A stretch of 59,243 bases of DNA from Acidobacteriota bacterium (GTDB lineage Bacteria > Acidobacteriota > Thermoanaerobaculia > UBA5066 > Gp7-AA6): positions 1-59,243 of the forward strand of contig DAHUXD010000045.1 of assembly GCA_027307335.1 (NCBI GenBank), in the 5' to 3' direction. The notes under the pieces were generated by a model that was not told where the DNA came from, did no database searches, and saw only the letters and a program-made list of their open reading frames with translations. A program made the translations under genes and the position numbers. Within the stretch, counting starts at the first letter, position 1. Every line of letters starts with the position of its first letter. This document shows positions 1-8,532 of this stretch, piece after piece.

Positions 1-613
1 CCGCGGCCGGCACGGCCGTCGCGTTCGGGTTGACGATCGACTTCTCGGCGACGATCGCCATCATCTTCTCGATCTCCTGCGAGTTCTGCAGGATGTCGCG
101 CCCCTGCTGGGGGTCGACCGAGATCTCGGCCTTGAACTCGGGCAAGCCCATCGACGGGAACTTGTCCGGCATGTAGGTCCACCCGTACTGGGTCGCGGTC
201 GACGCGGAGGTGTTGGTCCGCGCATCGATGCTCAAGAGTGTGCCCGTGTCGACGGCCGGCCCCTCCTGGGCGCGCGTCTGGGAGACTCTGGACGGCGTGC
301 CGAGGACGATCAGGAGATGCCCGCGGACCGAGTCGGCTCCCCTCTTGTACCGCTGCATCTTGAACTGCTGGTCCGCGGCCGAGATGCGGCGGGAGATCTC
401 CTGCTTGAACGCGTCCCCGCCGCGCTTGGCGTAGTAGACCGCGATGAATTTCTCGGCGTCCGCGTCCGAATTGACGTTCTTCCACTCGGTCCGCTCCGCC
501 GGCGTGAGGAAGTACGCCTCCGGGCTCTTGTCCCAATCCTTGTACTTCGAGAGCTGCGCCAGGGCGGAGGCCGCGAAGGCAATGCCGGCCACAGCCAGGA
601 GAATTTTTTTCAC
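1..613 (-). CDS. GWxTD domain-containing protein, 3' end outside the window
   Basis: About 204 residues are visible; the gene runs off the left edge without a stop. The start is taken as the GTG at 613, preceded by GGAGG four bases upstream; an in-frame ATG at 634 has no ribosome site. The N-terminus is a signal peptide (VKKILLAVAGIAFAASALAQ). It is followed by the family hallmark, a YFLTPAERTEW-type stretch, a conserved D..EKFI segment, and GHLLIVLGTPSRV. GWxTD proteins are secreted proteins of unknown role, common in Acidobacteriota and relatives. The gene is separated from hspR by about 90 bases with its own candidate promoter, so it is probably a separate transcription unit. Family confident, function unknown. 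Confidence 0.8.
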   Translation of the reverse strand, partial: MKKILLAVAGIAFAASALAQLSKYKDWDKSPEAYFLTPAERTEWKNVNSDADAEKFIAVYYAKRGGDAFKQEISRRISAADQQFKMQRYKRGADSVRGHLLIVLGTPSRVSQTRAQEGPAVDTGTLLSIDARTNTSASTATQYGWTYMPDKFPSMGLPEFKAEISVDPQQGRDILQNSQEIEKMMAIVAEKSIVNPNATAVPAA

Positions 614-647
614 AATCCCTCCGACGGTCGTCATTTAAGAACCGGGG

Positions 648-674
648 ATTCTATAGCAGGAGCCGGGCCTGCAA
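648..674 (-). promoter_or_regulatory. candidate promoter for the GWxTD gene
   Basis: Read on the minus strand, TTGCAG (669-674) and TAGAAT (648-653) are separated by 15 bases, about 35 bases before the GTG start. The spacing is short for sigma-70, so this is only a candidate. Confidence 0.35.
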
Positions 675-705
675 GATAGGAGGCGGGGGGGGCCGGGGCC
701 CGGCC

Positions 706-1089
706 CTAACGGTGGTCCGCGTACCGGCGGCCGGGAATGCGAGCCAGGGCCACGCTGCGGTCCCCCTCGGAGCGGTTCGTCTCGAGCTCGTCGCGGAACA
801 TCTCGAGCATCTTCTGGACCTCGCCGTGCATCTTCTCCATGCGCTGCTTCATGTGCAGGATGACCTCGACACCGGCGAGGTTGACGCCGAGGTGGCGCGT
901 CAGGGTCAGAATGATCTCCAGGCGCTCGATCGTGTCCGCGTCGTAGAGCCGCGTGTTTCCTTCGGTGCGCGCCGGCCGGAGCAGCCCCTCGCGCTCGTAC
1001 ATGCGGAGCGTCTGCGGATGAATGCCGTAACGCTCCGCGATCGCGCCGATCCGGAAGACGCCGGCGTCGCCGCGGGGCCGACCCTTCAC
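706..1089 (-). CDS. hspR: MerR-family heat-shock regulator HspR
   Basis: 127 residues. HspR is a DNA-binding repressor that uses DnaK as co-repressor and shuts off dnaK operons in several phyla. The MerR helix-turn-helix ([21 protein letters not shown], about residues 10-30) is followed by EREGLLRP, the [16 protein letters not shown] wing, and a C-terminal helix with [12 protein letters not shown] and an HMKQRMEKM coiled segment. The GTG start overlaps the hsp20 stop as GTGA, so the two are translationally coupled. The MerR fold and position as last gene of a dnaK-hsp20 operon support HspR over other MerR proteins. Confidence 0.88.
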   Translation of the reverse strand: MKGRPRGDAGVFRIGAIAERYGIHPQTLRMYEREGLLRPARTEGNTRLYDADTIERLEIILTLTRHLGVNLAGVEVILHMKQRMEKMHGEVQKMLEMFRDELETNRSEGDRSVALARIPGRRYADHR

Positions 1090-1538
1090 CGGGCCCTCCT
1101 CGCCTCGACCGGAATCGGCTGGCCTCGGTCTGCCTTCGGGGCCACCACTCGGAGGACGCCGCCGCGCAGCGACGCCTTGATCGCCGTGGGGTCGAGCGAG
1201 ACCGGCACCGGGAAGTCCCGCGAGAAGGTGCCGTAGATGCGCTCCATGCGCACGAAGTGCCGCGGCTCGGTGCCGGGATCGGCGCGCCGGTGGCCCGAGA
1301 CCCGGATCTTTCCCTCGAGCGCCTCGAGGCGCACGTCCTCGAGACGCACCCCCGGCAGCTCGATGTTCAGCACGATCTCCTCCGGACTCTCGAAGACGTC
1401 GGCCGCGGGAGACCACAGGGCCGCCTCGAGACCGTCGTCGGGAAACTCGGAGCGATGGATCGTCTCCTCGAAGAGGCGATTGACCTTCTCCTGGATGGCG
1501 AAGAGGTCCTGAAGCGAGTTCCAGCGAAAGACGGTCAT
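1086..1538 (-). CDS. Hsp20/alpha-crystallin small heat-shock protein
   Basis: 150 residues. ATP-independent holdase that keeps unfolding proteins soluble for DnaK. Typical start [25 protein letters not shown]. The alpha-crystallin domain runs about residues 45-140 with [23 protein letters not shown], and contains [13 protein letters not shown] and the C-terminal strand [14 protein letters not shown] (consensus A.l.nGvL.i..PK). A P-I-P-V C-terminal tail follows. An in-frame extension upstream of 1538 translates the intergenic repeat and is not part of the gene. It lies between dnaK and hspR. Confidence 0.92.
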   Translation of the reverse strand: MTVFRWNSLQDLFAIQEKVNRLFEETIHRSEFPDDGLEAALWSPAADVFESPEEIVLNIELPGVRLEDVRLEALEGKIRVSGHRRADPGTEPRHFVRMERIYGTFSRDFPVPVSLDPTAIKASLRGGVLRVVAPKADRGQPIPVEARRAR

Positions 1539-1582
1539 GGGAGCTTTTCGACCAGTGTAGCGCGGGTTCGCACCTTTCCGGG

Positions 1583-1666
1583 ACTCCGAGGGAGCGAGGG
1601 ACCCGTTTCGAGTTCGGGATCCCTCGCTCCCCTCGGGATGACGGGGCGCGCGCCGCGCGCCCGTCA
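1583..1666. repeat. intergenic repeat family 2, copy 1, overlapping the dnaK stop
   Basis: Fills the dnaK-hsp20 gap. One arm CCGAGGGAGCGAGGGA is mirrored by TCCCTCGCTCCCCTCGG with one bulged base. Then comes GGATGAC, a GC-only hairpin (GGGGCGCGCGCC GCGCGCCC) and GTCA, whose TCA is the dnaK stop on the minus strand. The core GGGATCCCTCGCT...CTCGGGATGAC recurs at 21.55 kb in the same position relative to ndk. Confidence 0.75.
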
Positions 1667-3577
1667 CTTCTTCTCGGTGTCCACGTACTCCGCGTCGATG
1701 ACCTCGTCCTCCTTGCCGCCGCCGGCGGCGCCCGTCGGACCCGGCTCGCCCGGAGGCGGCGCGCCGGCGCCCGCCGCCGAGGCGTTCTTGTACATCGCCT
1801 CGGCCACGGCGTGCGACGCCTGCTGCAGGCGCTCGCCCGCCGCGTTCATCGCCTCCGTGCCGCCCGTCTCGAGGGCCTTCTTCGCGTCGCCCAGGGCCGA
1901 TTCGAAGCGGGAGACGTCCGCCGCCGAGAGCTTCTCCTTGTTCTCGTTGAACGTCTTCTCGGACGCGTACACGAGGGAGTCGAGCCGGTTCTTCGCCTCG
2001 ATCTCCTCGCGCCGCTTCCGGTCCTCCTCCGAGTGCGACTGCGCGTCCCGGACCATCCGATCGATCTCGTCCTTGGCGAGGCCGGACGACGCGGTGATGG
2101 TGATCTTCTGCTCCTTGCCGGTGCCGAGGTCCTTGGCGAACACGTTGAGGATGCCGTTGGCGTCGATGTCGAACGTGACCTCGACCTGCGGCATGCCTCG
2201 CGGCGCCGGCGGAATCCCGATCAGGTGGAACACGCCGATCGTCTTGTTGTCGCGCGCCATCTCGCGCTCGCCCTGGAGGACCTTGATCTCGACCGACGTC
2301 TGGTTGTCGCTCGCGGTCGAGAAGACCTCGCTCTTCTTCGTGGGAATCGTCGTGTTGCGCTCGATCAGGCGCGTCGTCACGCCGCCGAGCGTCTCGATGC
2401 CGAGCGAGAGCGGCGTCACGTCGAGCAGCAGCAGGTCCTTGACGTCCCCCGCGAGAACGCCGCCCTGGATCGCCGCGCCGACCGCGACCACCTCGTCGGG
2501 ATTGACGCCCTGGTGCGGATCCTTGCCGAAGAGCTCCTTGACGAGCTGCTGGATCCTCGGCATGCGCGTCTGGCCGCCCACGAGCACGACCTCGTCGATG
2601 TCCTTGGGATCGACGCCCGCGTCCTTCATCGCCTGCTTGCAGGGGCCGACGGACTTCTGGACGATGTCCTCGACGAGCTGCTCGAGCTTCGAGCGGGTCA
2701 GCTTCAGCTGCAGGTGCTTGGGACCGGACGCGTCCGCCGTGATGAACGGGAGGTTGACCTCCGTCTCGACGACGTTCGACAGCTCGATCTTGGCCTTCTC
2801 CGCCGCCTCCTTCAGGCGCTGCATCGCCATCGGGTCCTTCGACAGGTCGACGCCCTGGTCCTTCTTGAACTCCGCGAGGATCCAGTCGATGACGCGCTGG
2901 TCGATGTTGTCGCCGCCCAAGTGCGTGTCGCCGTTCGTGGACTTGACCTCGACGACGCCCTCTCCCACCTCGAGGATCGAGATGTCGAACGTGCCGCCGC
3001 CGAAGTCGTAGACCGCGATCGTCTCGTCCTTTTTCTTGTCGAGGCCGTAGGCGAGCGCCGCCGCCGTCGGCTCGTTGACCAGCCGCTCGACGGTGAGGCC
3101 CGCGATCTGACCGGCGTCTTTGGTCGCCTGCCGCTGCGAATCGTTGAAGTAGGCCGGCACCGTGATGACCGCGCGCGTGACCTTCTCACCGAGATACGCC
3201 TCGGCCGCCTCCTTCAGCTTGCCGAGGATCATGGCCGAGATCTCGGGAGGCGAGTAGTCCTTGCCGCCCGCCCGGACGCGGCAGTCACCGTTGGACGCCT
3301 GCACGACCTGGAACGGGACCATCTTCATCTCCTCGGTGACCTCGGAGAATTTGCGGCCCATGAACCGCTTGATCGAGTAAACCGTGTTGGCGGGATTCGT
3401 GATGGACTGACGCTTCGCGACCTGCCCGACGAGACGCTCGCCGGACTTCGAGAACGCCACGACCGACGGCGTCGTCCGATTCCCCTCGGCGTTCGGAATG
3501 ACGACCGGGTCGCCGCCTTCCATGACCGCGACGCACGAATTCGTGGTTCCGAGGTCGATACCGATGATCTTGCTCAT
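1664..3577 (-). CDS. dnaK: molecular chaperone DnaK (Hsp70)
   Basis: 637 residues, normal length. Cytoplasmic ATP-dependent chaperone. ATPase domain (about 1-380) starts [20 protein letters not shown] and contains [15 protein letters not shown], the phosphate-2 motif [14 protein letters not shown] and LVGGQTRMP. The substrate-binding domain begins near [16 protein letters not shown]. The C-terminus has the [11 protein letters not shown]-like end ([15 protein letters not shown]). The ribosome site AGGAG lies six bases before ATG. It is first gene of the operon with hsp20 and hspR. No grpE or dnaJ is adjacent, so those cochaperones must be elsewhere. Confidence 0.99.
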   Translation of the reverse strand: MSKIIGIDLGTTNSCVAVMEGGDPVVIPNAEGNRTTPSVVAFSKSGERLVGQVAKRQSITNPANTVYSIKRFMGRKFSEVTEEMKMVPFQVVQASNGDCRVRAGGKDYSPPEISAMILGKLKEAAEAYLGEKVTRAVITVPAYFNDSQRQATKDAGQIAGLTVERLVNEPTAAALAYGLDKKKDETIAVYDFGGGTFDISILEVGEGVVEVKSTNGDTHLGGDNIDQRVIDWILAEFKKDQGVDLSKDPMAMQRLKEAAEKAKIELSNVVETEVNLPFITADASGPKHLQLKLTRSKLEQLVEDIVQKSVGPCKQAMKDAGVDPKDIDEVVLVGGQTRMPRIQQLVKELFGKDPHQGVNPDEVVAVGAAIQGGVLAGDVKDLLLLDVTPLSLGIETLGGVTTRLIERNTTIPTKKSEVFSTASDNQTSVEIKVLQGEREMARDNKTIGVFHLIGIPPAPRGMPQVEVTFDIDANGILNVFAKDLGTGKEQKITITASSGLAKDEIDRMVRDAQSHSEEDRKRREEIEAKNRLDSLVYASEKTFNENKEKLSAADVSRFESALGDAKKALETGGTEAMNAAGERLQQASHAVAEAMYKNASAAGAGAPPPGEPGPTGAAGGGKEDEVIDAEYVDTEKK

Positions 3578-3622
3578 TGCTTACTCCTAAGTGCTCCTCT
3601 CTCGGGGCTACCGGGAGTCGGC

Positions 3623-3651
3623 ACTATAGGATATGAGCGCAACGGTGTCAA
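3623..3651 (-). promoter_or_regulatory. sigma-70-type promoter of the dnaK operon
   Basis: On the minus strand TTGACA (3646-3651), a 17-base spacer and TATAGT (3623-3628) form a near-consensus vegetative promoter about 45 bases before dnaK. This fits repression by HspR rather than an alternative heat-shock sigma factor. No complete HAIR operator (CTTGAGT-N7-ACTCAAG) was found. Confidence 0.8.
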
Positions 3652-3690
3652 GTATCGATTTTTATTATCCTAAGCTTAACGGACTCATAT
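3631..3690. promoter_or_regulatory. inverted half-sites and palindrome flanking the dnaK promoter
   Basis: On the plus strand ATATGAG (3631-3637) lies between the -10 and -35 boxes. Its reverse complement CTCATAT lies at 3684-3690 upstream. A perfect TAAGCTTA palindrome sits between them at 3671-3678. The TGAGT/CTCA cores resemble halves of the HspR HAIR box, so this could be the operator, but the spacing is unlike the classical site. Confidence 0.35.
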
Positions 3691-3696
3691 TTTAGA

Positions 3697-4980
3697 TCAC
3701 TCCACCACGAGGACGCTGGGCCGCTCTTCGGTCTTCTCCTTCTCCTCCTTCTGGCGGCCCGGCGCCGGGCGGAGCTCCGAGACCGGCGCGAGGCTGCGCT
3801 CGAGCGAGAGGTCCAGGTCGATTTGTCCCCGGGCGTTGCGCCCGTAAAGGCCGAACTTGCCCTCCTCCGCGCGCAGGATGTACCGGTAGAAGCGATCGTA
3901 GGGGTCCCGGAGCTCGTCTTCGTCGAGGATGCCGGCGACGACCAGGTCCTCGAGCGCCCGCGGATACCGCCCGCTCGCATCGTAGTAGATGCGGACCGCT
4001 CGCTCGACCGACACGGCGCGGTTCAGGGAGATCGCCTTCATGAGATCGGCCGCCTCCCGCGTGTCGCCCGCGGGGCGGAAGAAGAGATTCGCGGGATTCC
4101 GCGGCATGACGAACGCGGACAGGACCGCGAGGGCGGCAAGCGCGGCCCAGAGGCCGAGGGCGCGGCCCGCCGGAAGCGTCGCGGCGGCCCTGGCCACCGG
4201 TTCCGGCGACGCCGGGGGCTCCGCCTCCTCCTCGATGCGGCCCGGCTCGATGAGATGCCGCGCGAGGAGGTCGACCGTCCCCTTCATCACCTCGAAGTCC
4301 GACAGGAAGGCGCGCTCCATGATGTCGCCGACAGTGCGGCGGCCATCGATCCACCGCCACGTCTCCGCCTCCGGCCGCGAGACGGAGAGCGTCCCCTCGG
4401 GCGTGTTCTTCTGGTGGATCACGAGATTCAGGCGCTCGACGCCCGGCGCGCGGCGATAGATCGAAGTCAGCGGCCCGACCTTTTTCTCGAGGAAGGGCCA
4501 TTCGTCGACGATCTGCGCCGCCTCCATGAGGACGGTCTCCGTCGAGACGGGCGCCATGTGGTCGGCGTCGTAGTCGACCGTGCCCTCCTGGGTGAAGGTA
4601 AACCGGCCGTCCGGCCATCGGAACGCCGTGTACACGATCCGCGAGATCTGCAGGCGCAGCGCCTCGCGGAGCTCGGACGGCTCGACGATCCCCTCGCGGA
4701 CGAGCAGGAACCCGAGGCGCTGCCGCGTCTCGCGCTGCACGGCGAGAATGCGAGCCAGCTGCTCGTCCGTGAGATAGCCCGCCCTCAGGAGCAGGTTGCC
4801 GAGGCGATTGTCGAGGCGGCGCGCCGCCGATTCCGCGGCGACGACCGAGCCGCCGAGGAACGAAATCGTGATCGCGTCGTCCTCGCCTTCGACCGAGAGG
4901 ATCCCGGTTTTCCGCTGAAGGCCGAGCATCTGGAAGATCTCGGTCAGTGAGAAGACCTTGAGCGTGCCCTCAAGACCCAC
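3697..4980 (-). CDS. DUF4388 protein with a membrane anchor and pseudopilin-like C-terminus
   Basis: 427 residues. Residues 1-130 form the DUF4388 (PatA N-terminal type) domain beginning MGLEGTLKVFSLTEIFQMLG, with LRAGYLTDEQL and LGFLLVREGIVEPSEL repeats of the kind seen in GspE/PilB N-terminal modules. Residues 150-245 are a helical region. A single transmembrane helix lies at about 273-293. Residues 325-385 resemble the type II secretion G-type fold (IYYDASGRYPRALEDL, DPYDRFYRYILR). It overlaps the upstream TPR gene by 11 bases. A cytoplasmic DUF4388 module joined to an outer-facing pilin-like domain suggests a signalling or assembly role; this is inference. Confidence 0.7.
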   Translation of the reverse strand: MGLEGTLKVFSLTEIFQMLGLQRKTGILSVEGEDDAITISFLGGSVVAAESAARRLDNRLGNLLLRAGYLTDEQLARILAVQRETRQRLGFLLVREGIVEPSELREALRLQISRIVYTAFRWPDGRFTFTQEGTVDYDADHMAPVSTETVLMEAAQIVDEWPFLEKKVGPLTSIYRRAPGVERLNLVIHQKNTPEGTLSVSRPEAETWRWIDGRRTVGDIMERAFLSDFEVMKGTVDLLARHLIEPGRIEEEAEPPASPEPVARAAATLPAGRALGLWAALAALAVLSAFVMPRNPANLFFRPAGDTREAADLMKAISLNRAVSVERAVRIYYDASGRYPRALEDLVVAGILDEDELRDPYDRFYRYILRAEEGKFGLYGRNARGQIDLDLSLERSLAPVSELRPAPGRQKEEKEKTEERPSVLVVE

Positions 4981-7009
4981 CGGGGGCCCTCCTGCCGACG
5001 AATTGCGCGCGGAGCCACACGATGAGCGCGAGCGCGGCGCCGGCGACCACGGAGACCCGGAGGCCCGCGGGCGGCAGCGTGACGGGATCGAAGAAACGCT
5101 CGTCGAGATGCGCGGCGGCGATGCCGAAGAAGAAGAGGAAGAGCATCGCGGCTCCCGTCAGCGGACGCCCCTCCTCGAAAGCGTGGGAGCCCGGGAGAAA
5201 CAGCGAGGCGATGCGGCCGGCGCGCGACCGCGACGAGGCGCGCCGCCGCGCGGCCGACGCCTCGGCGGCCTGGGCCTCGATGTCCGAGACCTCGCGCCGC
5301 AGGAGCCGGGCGCACATCATGCAGTAGTCCGGAGGATCGCCGTAGCGGCGGCAGCGGTCGCAGAACGGTCGGCCGCAACGATCGCAGATGGAGGCGACGC
5401 CGCGGCGACGGCGGAGGCGCGCGAGCCCGATCGCGGCCGCGAGCAGCGCGAGCGGCGCGAGCGCCCATGGCGAGAAGATCGCGGTCCACGGGCCTGCCGC
5501 GGTGCCGTGGCCCGGCAGGCGCCGGCTCTTCGGCTGGGCATTCCAGTTCGCGATGCGCGCTCGCGCCCGCATCACCGAGTACTCGGGCGAGACGACCCGC
5601 GCGAAGGTCGGCGTGCTCGACCAGGCGGCGACGCGCGACGCCGACAGCGCGCGGGCCGCGGTCATCGCCTGGGTCTGGCCGTCGAAGTCGTACGCCTCGC
5701 CCCGGGCGAGCGCCAGGTTGTACAGCGCGTCGGCCGCCCTCGGGTCCTTCTTGTTCGCCTCGATGTAGTCCCGGATCGCCTCGCCGTAGTCCCCCTCGAC
5801 GAAGTGCACGTTGCCACGGCAGAGGACCGGCCGGTAGTCGGAGGGATCGGCTGCCATCGAGCGGCCGTAATCGGCGAGCGCCCGCTCGAGGTCGCCCGAA
5901 CGCTCGGCATACGTCCCGAGCAGGAACCAGACGTCCGGGTCTTCCGGGAAGACGGCGGAGGCCTGCCGCAGGCCGTCTTCGGCGCTCGCATCCTCGCGGC
6001 GCTCCTCGAGATCGATCGCCGCGACGTAGAGCGGCGAGCGCTGGCGGATGTTCTCCTCCGTGATCCAGCCGCAGAGCGGCGTGACGAGCGCGAGCGCGAC
6101 GAAGCCGGCGCCGAGAACCCGACGCTCGCGGGAGTCGGAGTACGCCCACAGCAGCGCGCCCCAGTAGAGGACCATCCAGACCGGCCCGAACCCGATGAGA
6201 AGCGGCAGCCCGGCGATCATCAGGAGGAGGGGCAGGGCGCCGCTCCGGCCGAACGACCGGAACGCGGTCTCCCCGATGTCGTGCAGGACCCGCGACGCGT
6301 TCTTGACCGCGAGCGAGAGGATCACGCCGAGGAGCGTGGCGACGGCGGCGGCCCCGGCCCAGAGACCGAGGGAGGAGGCGAGCGCCACGCGGGTCTCGTG
6401 CGTCGAGACGAGCGCCGACGTGGCGTCGGGCACCGCGGAAACGAGCTCGCCGAAACGCCGTTGATGGAAGAGAAACGCGAGGCGCGCGAAGATGGCGTCC
6501 GGGTTCGAGTCGTCGAGCCGGAGCGCCGCGTCGTACGCCCGGGCGGCGCGCTCGGGCTGCCGCTGCTGCTCGGCGCGGCGGCCGAGATACACCGCGGTGC
6601 GCGAGAAGTCCGAGAGCCGCCGCACGCCGACCTTGCGTCCGGCGCGGACCATCTCCTCGAGCGCCTTCTGCTCGGCCGCACGGTCGTTCTCGGAGAAGGC
6701 CGAAAGGAAGTCGAACCAGTGGGACCGGTAGAGCCCGCGCGTGACCGGCGGCGGCAGGGGCGACAGCGCGTCCTGCGCGGCGAGGGGTCTCGCCGCCACG
6801 AGGAGCACCAAAAGGCACAGGGCGGCGAAGAAACGCCGCCTCGAAGCCGGGGCGCTCGCGGCGCGGGAACGCCGCGTCGAAGTCGGGGCCGAGCAAGGCG
6901 AGGGCCAGGCTTCGAAAGAGTTCGCTGGCGAGGGCCCGGCCTCGAAAAAGGAAGCGTGAAGGAGGAGGCGGACCGGAGTCCGGAGCCTCCTCGGGCCGGA
7001 GCGGCTCAT
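4970..7009 (-). CDS. TPR membrane protein with a cysteine-rich zinc-finger segment
   Basis: 679 residues as read from the only available start, ATG 7009, eight bases after the DUF1844 gene. The first roughly 57 residues are encoded by inserted palindromic repeat DNA. The natural signal or anchor is RRRFFAALCLLVLLVAARPLAAQ at about 57-79. Two TPR-like blocks follow (about 110-170 and 335-440), with transmembrane helices between them at about 215-300. Near residue 535 is a membrane helix followed by CDRCGRPFCDRCRRYGDPPDYC, a likely zinc-binding cluster. Two more helices end the protein. Function unknown; TPRs suggest a scaffold for an envelope complex. Confidence 0.65.
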   Translation of the reverse strand: MSRSGPRRLRTPVRLLLHASFFEAGPSPANSFEAWPSPCSAPTSTRRSRAASAPASRRRFFAALCLLVLLVAARPLAAQDALSPLPPPVTRGLYRSHWFDFLSAFSENDRAAEQKALEEMVRAGRKVGVRRLSDFSRTAVYLGRRAEQQRQPERAARAYDAALRLDDSNPDAIFARLAFLFHQRRFGELVSAVPDATSALVSTHETRVALASSLGLWAGAAAVATLLGVILSLAVKNASRVLHDIGETAFRSFGRSGALPLLLMIAGLPLLIGFGPVWMVLYWGALLWAYSDSRERRVLGAGFVALALVTPLCGWITEENIRQRSPLYVAAIDLEERREDASAEDGLRQASAVFPEDPDVWFLLGTYAERSGDLERALADYGRSMAADPSDYRPVLCRGNVHFVEGDYGEAIRDYIEANKKDPRAADALYNLALARGEAYDFDGQTQAMTAARALSASRVAAWSSTPTFARVVSPEYSVMRARARIANWNAQPKSRRLPGHGTAAGPWTAIFSPWALAPLALLAAAIGLARLRRRRGVASICDRCGRPFCDRCRRYGDPPDYCMMCARLLRREVSDIEAQAAEASAARRRASSRSRAGRIASLFLPGSHAFEEGRPLTGAAMLFLFFFGIAAAHLDERFFDPVTLPPAGLRVSVVAGAALALIVWLRAQFVGRRAPGGS
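6822..6950 (+). repeat. palindromic repeat family 1, copy A: two nested units inside the TPR gene
   Basis: An outer unit starts GCGGCGAAGAAACGCCGC then TCGAAGCCGGGGCG. It is interrupted by a complete second unit (GCGGCGCGGGAACGCCGC, TCGAAGTCGGGGCC, GGGCCAGGCTTCGAAAGAG). The outer unit then resumes with GCGAGGGCCCGGCCTCGAAAAAG-type tail. It lies within the 5' end of the TPR gene and adds an extension ahead of its signal sequence. Confidence 0.75.
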
Positions 7010-7016
7010 GCGGGCG

Positions 7017-7481
7017 CTAGCCGGCCGCGCGCGGCGGCGGCTCGCGGCCCGGCGGCCGGACGGCTTCGACGTACGCCATCCGCAGCTCGTAGAGCGCGCG
7101 CGACAAGAGATCGGTCTCTTCGAACGAGAGGTTCCCGCGCGTCTTCTGCTCGAGCACCGCGAGCCACTCGATCATCTGCTGGGCGGCCGCCGGGTCCCGG
7201 CGCGAGAGCGCCTTGCCGGTGACGGGATCGATGCCGAGGGCCGCGTAGACGTTGCTCGCGAGGAAGGAAAGGAGCGTCACGAATCCCTGCGAGGTCGCGC
7301 GGTCCGCTCCGCCGGGACGCGCTTCGGAGCCGGCGGCCGGCTCCGCGGCAGCGGGTGCCGCGGGTTTCGGCGGCTCGGGCCCCTCCTCGGCCTGGAAGCC
7401 GGGGCGCAGCTCCCCCTCCGGAGTGAACATCCTGCGGTCCACCACGCGGATCGGCTTTTCTTCTTCGGTCACGCCATCCAC
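7017..7481 (-). CDS. DUF1844 domain-containing protein
   Basis: 154 residues. After a low-complexity Pro/Ala-rich N-terminus (residues 30-62), the DUF1844 core is FVTLLSFLASNVYAALGIDP, a DPAAAQQMIEWLAVLEQKTRGNL segment and ALYELRMAYVEA. These short helical proteins are widespread and uncharacterised. It is followed by the TPR membrane gene after 8 bases, so the two are probably co-transcribed. ATG start at 7481. Confidence 0.8.
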   Translation of the reverse strand: MDGVTEEEKPIRVVDRRMFTPEGELRPGFQAEEGPEPPKPAAPAAAEPAAGSEARPGGADRATSQGFVTLLSFLASNVYAALGIDPVTGKALSRRDPAAAQQMIEWLAVLEQKTRGNLSFEETDLLSRALYELRMAYVEAVRPPGREPPPRAAG

Positions 7482-7510
7482 TCTCGGGAATGCCGAATTT
7501 TAGCAGCACC

Positions 7511-7685
7511 GCGGCGGGAGAACGCCGCGTCGAAGCGGGGCCGAGCAACGCGAGGGCCCGGCTTCGAAAAAGGACCGCGGCGGGAGAACGCCGCGTCGAA
7601 GCCGGGGCCGCCCGCGGCGAGGGGACGCCGCGCCGGAGCTGGGGCCGAGCGAAGAGAACAAAGCGAGGGGCCGGCTTCGAAAAAG
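7511..7685 (+). repeat. palindromic repeat family 1, copy B: three units in tandem
   Basis: Fills most of the 280-base gap between the DUF1844 gene and mazG. Each unit has a hairpin GCGGCG(GGAGAA)CGCCGC, then an arm TCGAAGCCGGGGCC and, after a short loop, the mirror arm GGGCCCGGCTTCGA followed by AAAAAGG. The middle unit lacks its own tail, and the third unit has a diverged left arm (GCCGGAGCTGGGGCC). Confidence 0.85.
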
Positions 7686-7761
7686 AGACCGAAACGAGTG
7701 CCCGGTGACGAAAAGAGGGCCTCGAGCGGTGGAAGGCCCGCCCCGCCGCGCGGCGGTTATC

Positions 7762-8532
7762 ATGCCGGCCGTGTCCGAAGCGCTCGATCGACTCGCCGCC
7801 CTCGTCGCGCGCCTGCGGCTCGAGTGCCCGTGGGACCGCGAGCAGACCTTCGACACCCTCAAGACCTACCTCCTCGAGGAGACCTACGAGGTCCTCCAGG
7901 CGCTTGACGGCGGCTCGCCCGAGGCGCTCAAGGACGAGCTCGGCGATCTGCTCTTCCAGATCTTCTTCCTCTCGCGGCTCGCCGCGGAAAAGGGCTGGTT
8001 CGACGCCGACGCCGTCGCGGTCGCGATCGCGGAGAAGATGACGGCGAGGCACCCGCACGTCTTCGGCGAAACCAAGGCGAAGGACGCCGAGGAGGTCAAG
8101 ACCGCCTGGGAGCGGCGCAAGCGCCGTCAGCGCGGCGCCGGGGACGACCCGCTCGGGAGCCTGCCGGCCGCGCTTCCCGCGCTGTCGGCGGCCTACCGCC
8201 AGACGCTGCGCGCCGCCGATCTCGGATTCGACTGGGAGCGCGATGCGGACGTCGTGGCGAAGATCGAGGAGGAGATCGAGGAGTGGAAGTCGGCCGCAGC
8301 GGCCGGCGAGCCCGCGGCCGAGACGCACGAGATCGGCGACCTGCTGCTGTCGATCGTCAATCTCGCGCGGCGGCGATCGATCGATCCCGAGACCGCGCTG
8401 CGCGGGGCCAACGCGCGATTCCGCGGCCGCTTCGCCGGCGTCGCCCGGCGCGCCCGCGAGACCGGGCGCGACGTCTCCGAGGTGCCGATGAAGGAGCTGG
8501 ACGAGTACTGGGAGGCGGCGAAGAAGGATTAG
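7762..8532 (+). CDS. mazG: nucleoside triphosphate pyrophosphohydrolase MazG
   Basis: 256 residues, the usual two-domain length. Hydrolyses (d)NTPs to monophosphate and pyrophosphate, a house-cleaning role. The first MazG domain has CPWDREQTFDTLKTYLLEETYE and the metal-binding ELGDLLFQIFF. The second contains EEIEEWK and HEIGDLLLSIVNLAR. RHPHVFG between them is also typical. The start at 7762 is the family-consistent one; a longer reading upstream translates repeat DNA. It ends immediately before the convergent deacetylase gene. Confidence 0.95.
   Translation: MPAVSEALDRLAALVARLRLECPWDREQTFDTLKTYLLEETYEVLQALDGGSPEALKDELGDLLFQIFFLSRLAAEKGWFDADAVAVAIAEKMTARHPHVFGETKAKDAEEVKTAWERRKRRQRGAGDDPLGSLPAALPALSAAYRQTLRAADLGFDWERDADVVAKIEEEIEEWKSAAAAGEPAAETHEIGDLLLSIVNLARRRSIDPETALRGANARFRGRFAGVARRARETGRDVSEVPMKELDEYWEAAKKD

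Noticed and set aside
7511-7685. Repeat hairpins as possible terminators for flanking genes
   Set aside because: On the plus strand the hairpin is followed by A, not T; copies also lie inside coding sequences and upstream of genes.
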